A DNA stretch of 64,000 bases from positions 1-64,000 of the forward strand of contig CANJWR010000004.1 of assembly GCA_947478455.1 (NCBI GenBank). The letters are read 5' to 3'. Within the stretch, counting starts at the first letter, position 1. Each line of letters starts with the position of its first letter. The notes under the pieces were generated by a model that saw nothing but the letters and a program-made list of their open reading frames with translations, ran no database searches and was not told the DNA's origin. Positions 55,128 through 64,000 of the stretch are shown here, piece by piece. The DNA comes from Beijerinckiaceae bacterium (lineage in GTDB: Bacteria > Pseudomonadota > Alphaproteobacteria > Rhizobiales > Beijerinckiaceae). The translations under genes and the position numbers were made by a program.

Positions 55128-56057
55128 ATGACTGAACCCGAAAACGCCAGAGCCGCCCTCTCTCCGGAAGCCGAACTGGAGCGGGTCGACGAGATGAAGG
55201 CGATTCGCCGGGAGCCGGCGGTCGGAGACGCGCCTGCCGATGACGGCGACACGATGGTTGAACCGGATGTGCCGGATTCCGACCCCATGGACGATATTGT
55301 CCCCAACCGTCCCAAGACCTCCAAGAAGAAGCCTTCCGCCATCAGCGGGCGCAAGTTCAAGAAGCGCGAACTGGTGCGTATTGATGAGCTGAGGCCGAGT
55401 CTTGCCGAGCGAATCCGGGCAGATTTTCCCGATCTGCCGAAAGACGCCAAGATCAGCCGCAACGAGCTTGCCCGTTACCGGATGATCTATGTGGAGGAGC
55501 TTCTCCAGACCGAACATGGCGAATTCACCGAACTCGACCGGCAGGTGGTGGAGAGCATCGCCCGGCAGGACACGATTTCGGAAAACAGCGAGGATGAGTT
55601 TGCCGAGAAGCGCACCATCGGTGAAAAACTCTCTGATCATTTGTCGAGTTTTGGCGGCAGCTGGTCATTTCTGATTTCGTTCGGCTGCATCCTGGTTCTT
55701 TGGATGGCGCTCAATGTTGCGCTCGGCGAGTCGCGGGCTTTCGATTCCTATCCGTTCATTCTGCTCAATCTGGTCCTGTCCTGCATCGCGGCCGTTCAGG
55801 CGCCGATCATCATGATGAGCCAGAAGCGGCAGGAGGCGAAGGATCGCCTGCGGGCCTTCAACGATTATCGGGTGAACCTGAAGGCCGAACTGGAAATCCA
55901 GCATCTGCACGAAAAGATCGACTATCTGATCTCGCGTCAGTGGCAGCGTCTGGCCGAGATCCAGCAAATGCAGCTCGAAATCATGCAGGAAGAACGGATG
56001 GGCCAAAAGTCGACCCGCCAGAAGACTCAGGCGGTCGTCGAGGCTTTCAACGACTAG
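55128..56057 (+). CDS. DUF1003 family membrane protein
   Basis: GEKLSDHLSSFGGSWSFLISFGCILVLWMALNVAL...FDSYPFILLNLVLSCIAAVQAPIIMMSQKRQEAKDRLRAFNDYRVNLKAELEIQHLHEKID. Confidence 0.92.
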   Translation: MTEPENARAALSPEAELERVDEMKAIRREPAVGDAPADDGDTMVEPDVPDSDPMDDIVPNRPKTSKKKPSAISGRKFKKRELVRIDELRPSLAERIRADFPDLPKDAKISRNELARYRMIYVEELLQTEHGEFTELDRQVVESIARQDTISENSEDEFAEKRTIGEKLSDHLSSFGGSWSFLISFGCILVLWMALNVALGESRAFDSYPFILLNLVLSCIAAVQAPIIMMSQKRQEAKDRLRAFNDYRVNLKAELEIQHLHEKIDYLISRQWQRLAEIQQMQLEIMQEERMGQKSTRQKTQAVVEAFND

Positions 56058-56131
56058 CCGCCGGGCGGCTTGCGCCGCATGACTCTGCCCGATAGACCTT
56101 TGGCCTATCCTTCGGACGCGGTTTTTCTGGC

Positions 56132-56989
56132 TTGACCCACTCTTCGGACGACGCGGCCCTGCTGGCCGCCATGACGCGGGTGACGCTCGAAGCCGGGCGT
56201 CTGGCGATGGCGTTCTTCAAGTCTGGCGAGAGGACGAGCGCGTCCGTCGAATCCAAACATGGCGGCTCTCCGGTCACGGAGGCCGATTTCGCCGTCGACC
56301 GTTTTCTGAGGCCGGCCCTTTCGGCTCTGATCCCGGACGCCGGCTGGCTTTCCGAGGAGACCACCGACACCGACGAGCGGCTGGGACGTTCCCGGGTTTT
56401 CGTGGTTGACCCCATCGACGGGACGCGCGCCTTCATAAAGGGCGATCCGCGCTGGGCTGTTTCGGTGGCGTTGGTGGAAGAAGGGCAGCCGCGCTTCGCA
56501 GTGCTGCATCTGCCAGCCCTGACCGAGACTTTCGGAGCAATAGCCGGTCGGGGGGCGACACTGAATGAGGTTCCGATCCGGGCGTCCAGTCGTCCGAGCC
56601 TGACCGGGGCCCGGCTGGCCGGACCGCCCAAAATGCTGGATTCGCTGCGACATTCGGGACTTGATTTCGAATCCATGCCGCGTGTGCCTTCGCTTGCCTA
56701 TCGATTGGCGCTGGTGGCGGACGCCCGGCTTGATGTCAGCCTGGCCTCGACCAATGCTTATGATTGGGATATAGCGGCGGCCGATCTTCTCTTGCGGGAA
56801 TCCGGCGCGCGTCTCGCCGGCCTCGACGGGAGACAACCCGTTTACAATGCAGCAGAACCCCGTCACGGGGTGCTGACTGCGGCCCCCGACCAATTAGGAC
56901 CGGAGCTTGTCCGGGTCTTGTTGCAGAGCAGCAATGATGCGAAAGCTTCCGGCGAAATCAGCGTATCGCGCATGAATCGTCCGGGCTGA
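56132..56989 (+). CDS. cysQ: 3'(2'),5'-bisphosphate nucleotidase CysQ-like
   Basis: SPVTEADFAVDRFLRPAL...WLSEETTD...VFVVDPIDGTRAFIKGDPRWAVSVALVE. Confidence 0.87.
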   Translation: MTHSSDDAALLAAMTRVTLEAGRLAMAFFKSGERTSASVESKHGGSPVTEADFAVDRFLRPALSALIPDAGWLSEETTDTDERLGRSRVFVVDPIDGTRAFIKGDPRWAVSVALVEEGQPRFAVLHLPALTETFGAIAGRGATLNEVPIRASSRPSLTGARLAGPPKMLDSLRHSGLDFESMPRVPSLAYRLALVADARLDVSLASTNAYDWDIAAADLLLRESGARLAGLDGRQPVYNAAEPRHGVLTAAPDQLGPELVRVLLQSSNDAKASGEISVSRMNRPG

Positions 56990-57032
56990 TCTGGCCCGGC
57001 CGTTTCGGCTCCCTTCACCAGACAGGTTTGAA

Positions 57033-57275
57033 ATGACCGATCACCTCAAGCATCCGCGCAAGTCCAGCCAGTTGCTCCACATCGTCTTCGGCGGCGAACT
57101 CGAACATCTCGACGGCACCGAATTCAAGGATCCTTCGAAGCTCGACGTCGTCGGAATCTATCCGAATTACGCCACCGCCCATGCTGCCTGGCAGTCGAAG
57201 GCGCAGGCGACCGTCGATAACGCCACGATGCGTTATTTCATCGTTCATCTGCATCGCTTCATGGATCCGGCCTGA
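57033..57275 (+). CDS. DUF4170 family protein
   Basis: QLLHIVFGGELEHLDGTEFKDPSKLDVVGIYPNYATAHAAWQSKAQATVDNATMRYFIVHLHRFMDP. Confidence 0.85.
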   Translation: MTDHLKHPRKSSQLLHIVFGGELEHLDGTEFKDPSKLDVVGIYPNYATAHAAWQSKAQATVDNATMRYFIVHLHRFMDPA

Positions 57276-57312
57276 GATCTGTTGCGTCGCTCGCCCGGAC
57301 AGAACTGACCGC

Positions 57313-58029
57313 ATGCTGAAAAAGATCGGTAGATCATATTTCGTGCGGAGTTTGATCGCCCGGGTGGCGACGGCCTATTTTCGTATTGTACGTTCGACGT
57401 CGCATTTTGTTTACGAGCCGGCGGATTTCGAAGCGCGCGTCGCCCCGAACCTGCCGGCGATTGCAGCCATGTGGCATGGCCAACATTTGATGATTCACTA
57501 CGCCTGGCCGAAAAACACGCCTGTCTCCGCGCTCATTTCCCGTCACGGCGACGGCGAAATCAACGCGATGGTGCTTGAACGTCTGGGCGTCACTCCGATC
57601 CGCGGATCGGGCGGTTCGCCCGACAAGATGCGTAAACGCGGCGGCGCGATGGCCTTACGCGAGATGCTGCGGGCGCTCGCGGGCGGCTCCACCATGGTGC
57701 TGACCGCCGACGTGCCAAAAATTTCGCGCATTGCGGGGCCGGGCATTGTGTTACTGGCGCAGAAATCAGGCCGACCGATCTATCCGGTGGCGGTGGTGGC
57801 GAGCCGTCGCATCGACTTCAATTCATGGGATCACGCCAGCGTCGGCCTGCCGTTCAGCAAGGGTGCCATCGTGGTTGGGGACGCGATCCGGGTTTCTGCG
57901 GATGCGGGCCCCGAGGAATGTGAAGCGGCGCGGCTTGCGGTTCAGAACGGGCTCGACGATGTGCATCGCCGCGCCTATGCGCTGGTGGGTTCGAAAGATC
58001 CCGGCGCGCGCGAGGCGCTTCCGCAATGA
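57313..58029 (+). CDS. DUF374/lysophospholipid acyltransferase-like protein
   Basis: AAMWHGQHLMIHYAWPKNTPVSALISRHGDGEINAMVLERLGVTPIRGSGG...MVLTADVPKISRIAGPGIVLLAQKSGRPIYPVA. Confidence 0.88.
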   Translation: MLKKIGRSYFVRSLIARVATAYFRIVRSTSHFVYEPADFEARVAPNLPAIAAMWHGQHLMIHYAWPKNTPVSALISRHGDGEINAMVLERLGVTPIRGSGGSPDKMRKRGGAMALREMLRALAGGSTMVLTADVPKISRIAGPGIVLLAQKSGRPIYPVAVVASRRIDFNSWDHASVGLPFSKGAIVVGDAIRVSADAGPEECEAARLAVQNGLDDVHRRAYALVGSKDPGAREALPQ

Positions 58030-59309
58030 GGCGCAATCCGCTTTTGTTGACGTACGAGACGTTGACGCGCGCCTTTGCACCGTTCGCGCCCCTGTTGCTC
58101 GCGTGGCGCAAGCGGGTCGGCAAGGAAGATCCGGCGCGGTTGGGCGAGCGTCTCGGCATTGCGGGCCGGGCGCGCGGCGACAAACCGGTGGCGTGGTTGC
58201 ATGGCGCGAGCGTCGGCGAAGGGCTGGCGCTGATGCCACTGGTCGAGCGGCTGATCGAGCGCGGTTTCGAGGTGCTGGTGACGACCGGCACGGTGACCTC
58301 GGCGTCGGTGATCGGCGCGCGGTTGCCGGCGGGCGCGATCCATCAATATGTGCCGCTGGATGCGCCAAAATTCTTTGCGCGCTTTCTGGATCACTGGCGG
58401 CCCAGCCTAGTGCTGGTGGCCGAATCCGAACTCTGGCCGAACATGATCCATGCGCTCGGATTGCGCGGCGTGCCGGTCGTTCTGGTGAATGCGCGCGTGT
58501 CCGAACGTTCCTTCCGTCGCTGGATGAAAGTTCCCGCCGCCATCGGGACCATGCTGGGCAAGGTCGATCTTTGTCTGGCGCAATCGCAGGACGATGCGGG
58601 TCGGCTGGTGCAGCTCGGCGCGCCGCGCGTGCAGGTAGCCGGCAACCTGAAATATGATGTGGCAGCGCCACCTGTCGACAGCGCGCAACTTGCCGAGATC
58701 GCAGCGATCATCGGATCGCGTCCGGTATGGGTCGCGGCTTCGACACATCCGGGCGAGGAAGACATTGCGGCGCAGGTTCATCTACAACTCGAGAAACGTT
58801 TCGATCTGCTGACCATTGTGGCCCCGCGCCATCCAGAACGTGGCGACGAGATAGCAACGGGCGCTGCGAACTCCGGACTTGATGTCGAACTTCGCTCCTC
58901 CGGCGCGCCGATTGCGGCGCACTCAAGATTTTATATTGCCGATACGGTCGGCGAGATGGGCCTGCTGTATCGCCTTGCCAGCGTGGTGTTTCTGGGAAAA
59001 TCACTCACCGGCTCCGGCGGGCAAAATCCAATTGAACCGGCCAAACTGGGTTGCGCCATTCTGCATGGGCCCCGCGTCGAAAACTTTGCCGAGGTCTATC
59101 GTGAACTCGATTCCGCACAGGGCGCTGTCGAGGTCGGCGACGCCGAAACGCTGGCGCGCGTGCTGGCGATGCTGTTTGCGGATTCAGCGCGGCTGCGGCA
59201 GATGGCGCGCTCCGCCAATGAAGCGGTGGAGCGTTTTGCGGGCGCGACGAACAATATCATGAGCGCGCTTGAGCCTTATTTCATGCAGATGCGGGTGGAG
59301 CGTCGCTAA
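58026..59309 (+). CDS. waaA: 3-deoxy-D-manno-octulosonic acid transferase
   Basis: WLHGASVGEGLALMPLVERLIERGFEVLVTTGTVTSASV...HQYVPLDAPKFFARFLDHWRPSLVLVAESELWPN. Confidence 0.94.
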   Translation: MRRNPLLLTYETLTRAFAPFAPLLLAWRKRVGKEDPARLGERLGIAGRARGDKPVAWLHGASVGEGLALMPLVERLIERGFEVLVTTGTVTSASVIGARLPAGAIHQYVPLDAPKFFARFLDHWRPSLVLVAESELWPNMIHALGLRGVPVVLVNARVSERSFRRWMKVPAAIGTMLGKVDLCLAQSQDDAGRLVQLGAPRVQVAGNLKYDVAAPPVDSAQLAEIAAIIGSRPVWVAASTHPGEEDIAAQVHLQLEKRFDLLTIVAPRHPERGDEIATGAANSGLDVELRSSGAPIAAHSRFYIADTVGEMGLLYRLASVVFLGKSLTGSGGQNPIEPAKLGCAILHGPRVENFAEVYRELDSAQGAVEVGDAETLARVLAMLFADSARLRQMARSANEAVERFAGATNNIMSALEPYFMQMRVERR

Positions 59310-60310
59310 TGCGCGCGCCGACCTTCTGGTGGAAGAAAAATCCCGGTTTCTTCGCATTGTGCCTGTGGCCCGTGAGCTTTGTTTACGGGATGATCGCCAG
59401 TCGTCGATTGCACGAACCCGGCGCACGCGCGACGGCGCCGGTGATCTGCGTCGGTAATTTCGTGATGGGCGGCGCGGGCAAGACCCCGACGGCGATTGCG
59501 CTTGCCAGATTGCTGAAAGTGCGAGGCGAGACGCCGGTGTTTCTGACGCGCGGCTATGGCGGCGCTCTGTCTTCGCCAACGCCGCTGGTTGTGCGTCTTG
59601 AGCATCATTACGCGCGCGACGTCGGCGACGAAGCATTGCTGCTCGCCAACGTTGCGCCGACTGTCGTGTGCATTGACCGCGTGGCGGGTGCGTTGGCGGC
59701 TGTTGACGCAGGAGCCAGCGTGATCGTGATGGACGATGGCCTGCAGAATCCGACGTTGGTAAAGGACCTCTCCTTTGCGGTCGTCGATGGAGGCTCGGGC
59801 ATTGGCAATGGGTTGACGTTTCCGGCCGGGCCATTGCGTGCGCCGATGACCGCGCAAATCCCGCTGGTGTCGATGGCGGTGCTGGTCGGCGATGGTGAGC
59901 CGGGAAATCGCGCCGCAGCCCGTTTGAGCGGCAAAGCGATCCGGATTTTCCGCGCGAAGCTTGCGCCTCGGGCGGCGATCGCGGATTGCCTGCGGGGCCG
60001 CAAGGTCATTGCATTTGCGGGGATCGGGCGGCCGGAAAAGTTTTTTGTTACGCTGGAGGAAACTGGCGCGCAGATCGTCGCGCGCCACGCCTTCGACGAT
60101 CATCACATGTTCAGTTCGCAGGAGCTGCGCGGTCTCGTCGATGAAGCGCGCGCGGCTGATGCGCTGCTGGTGACGACCGAAAAGGATTTCGTGCGTTTGC
60201 CTGCGGGCGTCAACGTTATGGCTTTACCGGTCGAACTGGTTTTCGACCGGCAAGACAATGTCGATCAGTTGCTGACTTCGGAATTGAAGCGGCTCAGAGC
60301 TTCACGTTGA
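59309..60310 (+). CDS. lpxK: tetraacyldisaccharide 4'-kinase
   Basis: VICVGNFVMGGAGKTPTAIALARLLKVRGETPVFLTRGYGG...VIVMDDGLQNPTLVKDLSFAVVD. Confidence 0.95.
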   Translation: MRAPTFWWKKNPGFFALCLWPVSFVYGMIASRRLHEPGARATAPVICVGNFVMGGAGKTPTAIALARLLKVRGETPVFLTRGYGGALSSPTPLVVRLEHHYARDVGDEALLLANVAPTVVCIDRVAGALAAVDAGASVIVMDDGLQNPTLVKDLSFAVVDGGSGIGNGLTFPAGPLRAPMTAQIPLVSMAVLVGDGEPGNRAAARLSGKAIRIFRAKLAPRAAIADCLRGRKVIAFAGIGRPEKFFVTLEETGAQIVARHAFDDHHMFSSQELRGLVDEARAADALLVTTEKDFVRLPAGVNVMALPVELVFDRQDNVDQLLTSELKRLRASR

Positions 60311-60515
60311 GGCCGAGCCTGTCGAGCTTGGCCTGCGGGGTCGAATAGGCTTCCTGCCGGTCCACATCCCAGTAGCGCAATTCCTCGACCGGGATCGGCG
60401 TCCCGGTTGTGGCGCAACGCACGAAAGCGCCGGGCTTCATCACGCGGAAATCGCCGTCCAGATACTGGATCTGGGCTTCGACAGCGTTGAGCGGATTACG
60501 TTCCAAACGGTTCAT
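60294..60515 (-). CDS. DUF2093 family protein
   Basis: MNRLERNPLNAVEAQIQYLDGDFRVMKPGAFVRCATTGTPIPVEELRYWDVDRQEAYSTPQA; overlaps the 3' end of lpxK. Confidence 0.85.
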   Translation of the reverse strand: MNRLERNPLNAVEAQIQYLDGDFRVMKPGAFVRCATTGTPIPVEELRYWDVDRQEAYSTPQAKLDRLGLNVKL

Positions 60516-60613
60516 GGTCGCCGGCATTCTGCGTGATCTGAAGCTGCGTTGGTATCGCATTCGCGGGCGGATTTCCATCATTTCATCCGCGCCTGCCTGA
60601 ATTGGCTTGAATC

Positions 60614-62176
60614 TCAGGCTGTCTTGAGCGCCAGCGCGCCGCCTGTCTGTTGCGGACGGAGTAACAGGATCAAGCCGAGTAGCGCAATGGCGGCGGCGGC
60701 CGGGACCGGCGCCCAGTGGTTTTCCTCGATCATCATGCTGGTCCATCCGGCCCAGGCGATGTTGAGCGCCATTTCGGCGATCGGCAGCAGGGGCGAGCCC
60801 TTGTAGCGATAGTTGAAGGCCTTGTGTCCTTGCGCACGACGCATGGTGAGGCCAAGCAATGTGGCCGATCCTGCTGCGGCGATGCTGCCGGCCAGCGCCC
60901 AGAAGGCGGCCTCAAAATCCTCCGCTGCCACGAAAGCGAGCGGCAGGCCGACAATGATTGCGACCGGCAGGATGGCGGCGAGCAGTTTCGCGGTGAAGAT
61001 TTCACGCTCGACGACTGGCGCGGTCGCGAGCAATTCGGGCGAGTCTTCACCTGCGATCGTCAGCCATACGAGCCCGCCGGCGATCTGCCCGGCGATGATC
61101 ACCGTCAGCGGCGCAAGCCCGCCCACCCCCATGGCTGCTTCGAGGTTGCGACGGAAGAACACCGCCAGAAGCGGCAGCAAATAGAGAATCTGGAACAGGG
61201 TCTGCGAGATCAGCCACGGATCGCGAAACAGCAGCAGCCATTCTTTGGCGAAAAGAACGCGTCGTGCACCGGTGCGGAACACTCGCCGCGACGAGCGCTC
61301 GCTGCGCCGGGTGCGGGCTGTCTGGGCGGAGCCCGCGACCGCCGCCGCATTGGCGGCGAACTGGCCGGTGAAAACCCAGAGGGCTAAGCCAAAAATCGCC
61401 GCTGCCGCCAGCGTGAAGCCCAGCATCGGCAAGGGTTCGCCCATGAGGGCGCGGGCCGGCCACGACAGGGGATTTGTCAGCCCCAGCCCGCTGGCGTCCG
61501 CCGACAAGATCTGCGCCCAGAAGGCTTCCTTCGTGCTGCGCGAGGCGAGGTTCGGGGCCTGAAGGGTGAAGATTGCGACAGCGCCCGCCATCGCGCCCAG
61601 AACCTGCGCGAGGGTTCGGGTATGGCGCGGGCCGATCAGGGCGAACAGGAGCGTGGCGATACCCATGCCGGCTGCGCTTGCGCCCATGCCGAGCCCGATC
61701 AGCAAGGGATAGAGGCCGAGCGCTTTCCATTGGCCGAACAACGCAAACACATGCGCAAAAGGCAGCAGCAGAAAGGCCCAGAGACCGATGACCCCGATGG
61801 CGGTGGAACCGGCGCGGATCGCCAGAATTCGTCTGAGGTTAGCGGGCGAGGAGGCCAGCAGATCAATATCTCCACGCACATAGACCGCCTGTGTGGCGGC
61901 CAGAAGCGCAGTTGGGAGCATCAGCAGGAAGATGATCAGAATTCCGACCGACACAGCATAGACCGGTGGCTCAACCGTCATATAGGACAAACGCTTCGCG
62001 CCGAACGCAAATGGTACTGCGAACAGATGAAGCGCAATGAAAATGCCGATCAGGATCCGCGTCATACGCCGCGAAGCGCGTGCGTCGCGCCGCCAGGCGT
62101 TGCGAAACTCATGACGCAGATACCAGACGAACGAGCCCGGCGTGAATGTGATCAAGTCCTTGCCGTGGCGCACCAC
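60614..62176 (-). CDS. ABC-2-like multi-spanning permease
   Basis: 520 aa with many hydrophobic segments; VRGDIDLLASSPANLRRILAIR; FAKEWLLLFRDPWLISQTLFQILYLLPL. Confidence 0.75.
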   Translation of the reverse strand: MVRHGKDLITFTPGSFVWYLRHEFRNAWRRDARASRRMTRILIGIFIALHLFAVPFAFGAKRLSYMTVEPPVYAVSVGILIIFLLMLPTALLAATQAVYVRGDIDLLASSPANLRRILAIRAGSTAIGVIGLWAFLLLPFAHVFALFGQWKALGLYPLLIGLGMGASAAGMGIATLLFALIGPRHTRTLAQVLGAMAGAVAIFTLQAPNLASRSTKEAFWAQILSADASGLGLTNPLSWPARALMGEPLPMLGFTLAAAAIFGLALWVFTGQFAANAAAVAGSAQTARTRRSERSSRRVFRTGARRVLFAKEWLLLFRDPWLISQTLFQILYLLPLLAVFFRRNLEAAMGVGGLAPLTVIIAGQIAGGLVWLTIAGEDSPELLATAPVVEREIFTAKLLAAILPVAIIVGLPLAFVAAEDFEAAFWALAGSIAAAGSATLLGLTMRRAQGHKAFNYRYKGSPLLPIAEMALNIAWAGWTSMMIEENHWAPVPAAAAIALLGLILLLRPQQTGGALALKTA

Positions 62177-62273
62177 GCCTTCCGCTGCGGAAGCGGCAGT
62201 CTAGCGGTCGAACGTGTATGGCTGGTGAATCGCCCTGCCGGGCTCGGTCACGACTTTTTGACGATGCCGTAGC

Positions 62274-63866
62274 CTAGAACAGCGAGCCCTGACTGCGCAC
62301 CGGCGTCGCCCGCGTCGGCTTTACCGTGACGGGCTTCGGGCGTCCGCCAGTCGGCGGGCCGCCGCTCGCCACCGCAGCGACCTTTCCGTCGGCAAATTCG
62401 ATTGTCAGCGAAGCGCCCGGTTCGATCACGGTCGCCGACCGAGCCGGCTTGCCGGAAGCGTCGCGCACCAGCGCATAGCCGCGCGCCAGCACATTCTTGT
62501 AACCGAGCGTGCCGAGCAGTTGGGCGAAGGATTGCAGCCTCGCCGTGCGGCGCTGGTTGGCGTTGTTCAGCGCGTTCTGCATTCGGGTGTGGGCAAGCTC
62601 GAGTTTCTGGCGATCCGCCGCAAATGTATGGCGGGCCAGTCCGGCGCGGTTGGCGAAGGCAGTCTTGAGGCGCTTGTCGAGCGCATCGAGTTTCTGGCCG
62701 CGGCGCTCGGACAGATTTTCCTGCGCCTTGCGCAATTGCTTTTCGAGACTGTCGAGTTTTTGCGACGCGCGCGCCATGCGGGCCTGCGGCGATTGCGCCA
62801 ACAGGGTGCGGGAGGCGCGTTCCAGATGAATCCGCCGGGTGCGGACGCCGGCTTCCAGCGAGGTTATCAGTCGTTCGCCGGCGCGGTCGAGGCGCTGGCG
62901 CGGCACGGCCACAATCGCGTCGCCAGTCGGCAGGGCGCGGGTGAGGCCGCGCAAATCCGAGCGACGTCGCTCGACAAGGCGTAGCAGCGCGCCCGTGTGG
63001 CGGCGCGCGAGATCGACGATCTGGCCCATGAGATCGGCCCGCACCGGCACGCACATTTCGGCGGCGGCGGTCGGGGTGGGGGCGCGCACATCGGCGGCGT
63101 GGTCGATCAACGTCCAGTCTGTCTCGTGGCCGACGGCTGAGACCAGCGGCAACATGCTGCCGGCTGCCGCGCGCACGACGATTTCCTCGTTGAAGCCCCA
63201 GAGGTCTTCGAGCGACCCGCCGCCGCGCGCCACGATGATCACGTCTGGACGTGGAATCCTGCCGCCGTCGGGCAGCGCGTTGAACCCCTCGATGGCGCGC
63301 GCCACCTCGGCGGCGCTCGTTTCGCCCTGAACTCGCACAGGCCACACAATGACGCGTCGCGGAAACCGGTCGGCGATGCGATGCAGGATGTCGCGAATGA
63401 CAGCCCCGGTCGGCGACGTGATGACGCCGATAATTTCGGGCAGATAGGGCAACAATTGCTTGCGACCGTCATCGAACAGGCCTTCGGCGGCCAGTTTGCG
63501 ACGGCGATCTTCCAGCAGCGCCATGAGCGCCCCGATGCCGGCGGGCTCGATGGATTCGACAACGATCTGATAGGACGACTTGCCCGGAAACGTCGTGAGC
63601 TTGCCGGTCGCCACGACCTCCATGCCTTCCTCGGGCCGGACGCGGAGCTTGGAGAAGACTCCCTTCCACATGACGGCGTCGATCTTGGCGGTCTGATCCT
63701 TGAGGGCAAAATAGCAATGGCCGGACGAATGGGGGCCGCGATAGCCGGTAATCTCGCCGCGCACGCGCACAAATCCGAACCGATCCTCAACCGTGCGCTT
63801 GAGCGCTGAGGAGAGTTCGCTGACAGTGACTTCCTGTGCGTTGGAAACGGCAGGTTTTTCGACCAT
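62274..63866 (-). CDS. xseA: exodeoxyribonuclease VII large subunit
   Basis: VTVSELSSALKRTVEDRFGFVRVRGEITGYRGPHSSGHCYFALKDQTAKIDAVMWKG...IIGVITSPTGAVIRDILHR...RGGGSLEDLWGFNEE. Confidence 0.95.
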   Translation of the reverse strand: MVEKPAVSNAQEVTVSELSSALKRTVEDRFGFVRVRGEITGYRGPHSSGHCYFALKDQTAKIDAVMWKGVFSKLRVRPEEGMEVVATGKLTTFPGKSSYQIVVESIEPAGIGALMALLEDRRRKLAAEGLFDDGRKQLLPYLPEIIGVITSPTGAVIRDILHRIADRFPRRVIVWPVRVQGETSAAEVARAIEGFNALPDGGRIPRPDVIIVARGGGSLEDLWGFNEEIVVRAAAGSMLPLVSAVGHETDWTLIDHAADVRAPTPTAAAEMCVPVRADLMGQIVDLARRHTGALLRLVERRRSDLRGLTRALPTGDAIVAVPRQRLDRAGERLITSLEAGVRTRRIHLERASRTLLAQSPQARMARASQKLDSLEKQLRKAQENLSERRGQKLDALDKRLKTAFANRAGLARHTFAADRQKLELAHTRMQNALNNANQRRTARLQSFAQLLGTLGYKNVLARGYALVRDASGKPARSATVIEPGASLTIEFADGKVAAVASGGPPTGGRPKPVTVKPTRATPVRSQGSLF

Positions 63867-63907
63867 GCCTCAGCTATGACGGATTCGCGCGCTCGGGAAA
63901 AGCTTCG

Positions 63908-64000
63908 TTATTCCGCCCGCTGATCAACGGCTGATCGGGCGACCGGGATCTCGGGCAGGCGCGGTTTCAAGGCGAAGACGAGCACGGGCCGGGCCGTCCG
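63908..64000 (-). CDS. C-terminal fragment of an unidentified CDS (runs off window)
   Basis: Open frame ...RTARPVLVFALKPRLPEIPVARSAVDQRAE* on the minus strand; too short to identify. Confidence 0.3.
   Translation of the reverse strand, partial: RTARPVLVFALKPRLPEIPVARSAVDQRAE

Noticed and set aside
1-64000. CRISPR arrays, prophage, toxin-antitoxin or secretion-system loci
   Set aside because: Searched by eye for regularly spaced repeats and hallmark proteins; none seen.

Overview
This 64-kb window is high-GC alphaproteobacterial chromosome. Gene content (GapR, CpdR, DUF1036, DUF2312, DUF4170, DUF2093, an mmgR-like sRNA) points to Hyphomicrobiales/Rhizobiales. Most of it is housekeeping: pyk, rpmJ, xseA, waaA-lpxK, hisN, cysQ, cpdR, tRNA-Val. 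The observations most worth following up are: (1) a compact electron-transfer operon at about 46.2-52.5 kb, with an EtfAB:quinone-oxidoreductase-like membrane Fe-S protein, a TcuA-like FAD dehydrogenase, EtfB, EtfA and a TctC/Bug-type binding protein; (2) an approximately 2.4-kb gene insert directly behind pyk, bounded by a second copy of the last 68 nt of pyk that differs only at synonymous sites; (3) a nickel ECF transporter operon (nikKMLQO-like) preceded by a 17-bp perfect inverted repeat matching the NikR operator GTATGA-N16-TCATAC; (4) an apparent 1-nt frameshift just after the catalytic SHGCVRV motif of a YcbB-like L,D-transpeptidase, which also carries four degenerate LPPxxxAxFDD repeats; (5) a ROSE-type RNA thermometer candidate before hsp20; and (6) an mmgR/suhB-family sRNA. 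No CRISPR array or complete mobile element was seen. The only IS signal is an ISL3-like transposase tail at the left edge. All family assignments are from reading the protein sequences; no database search was run.
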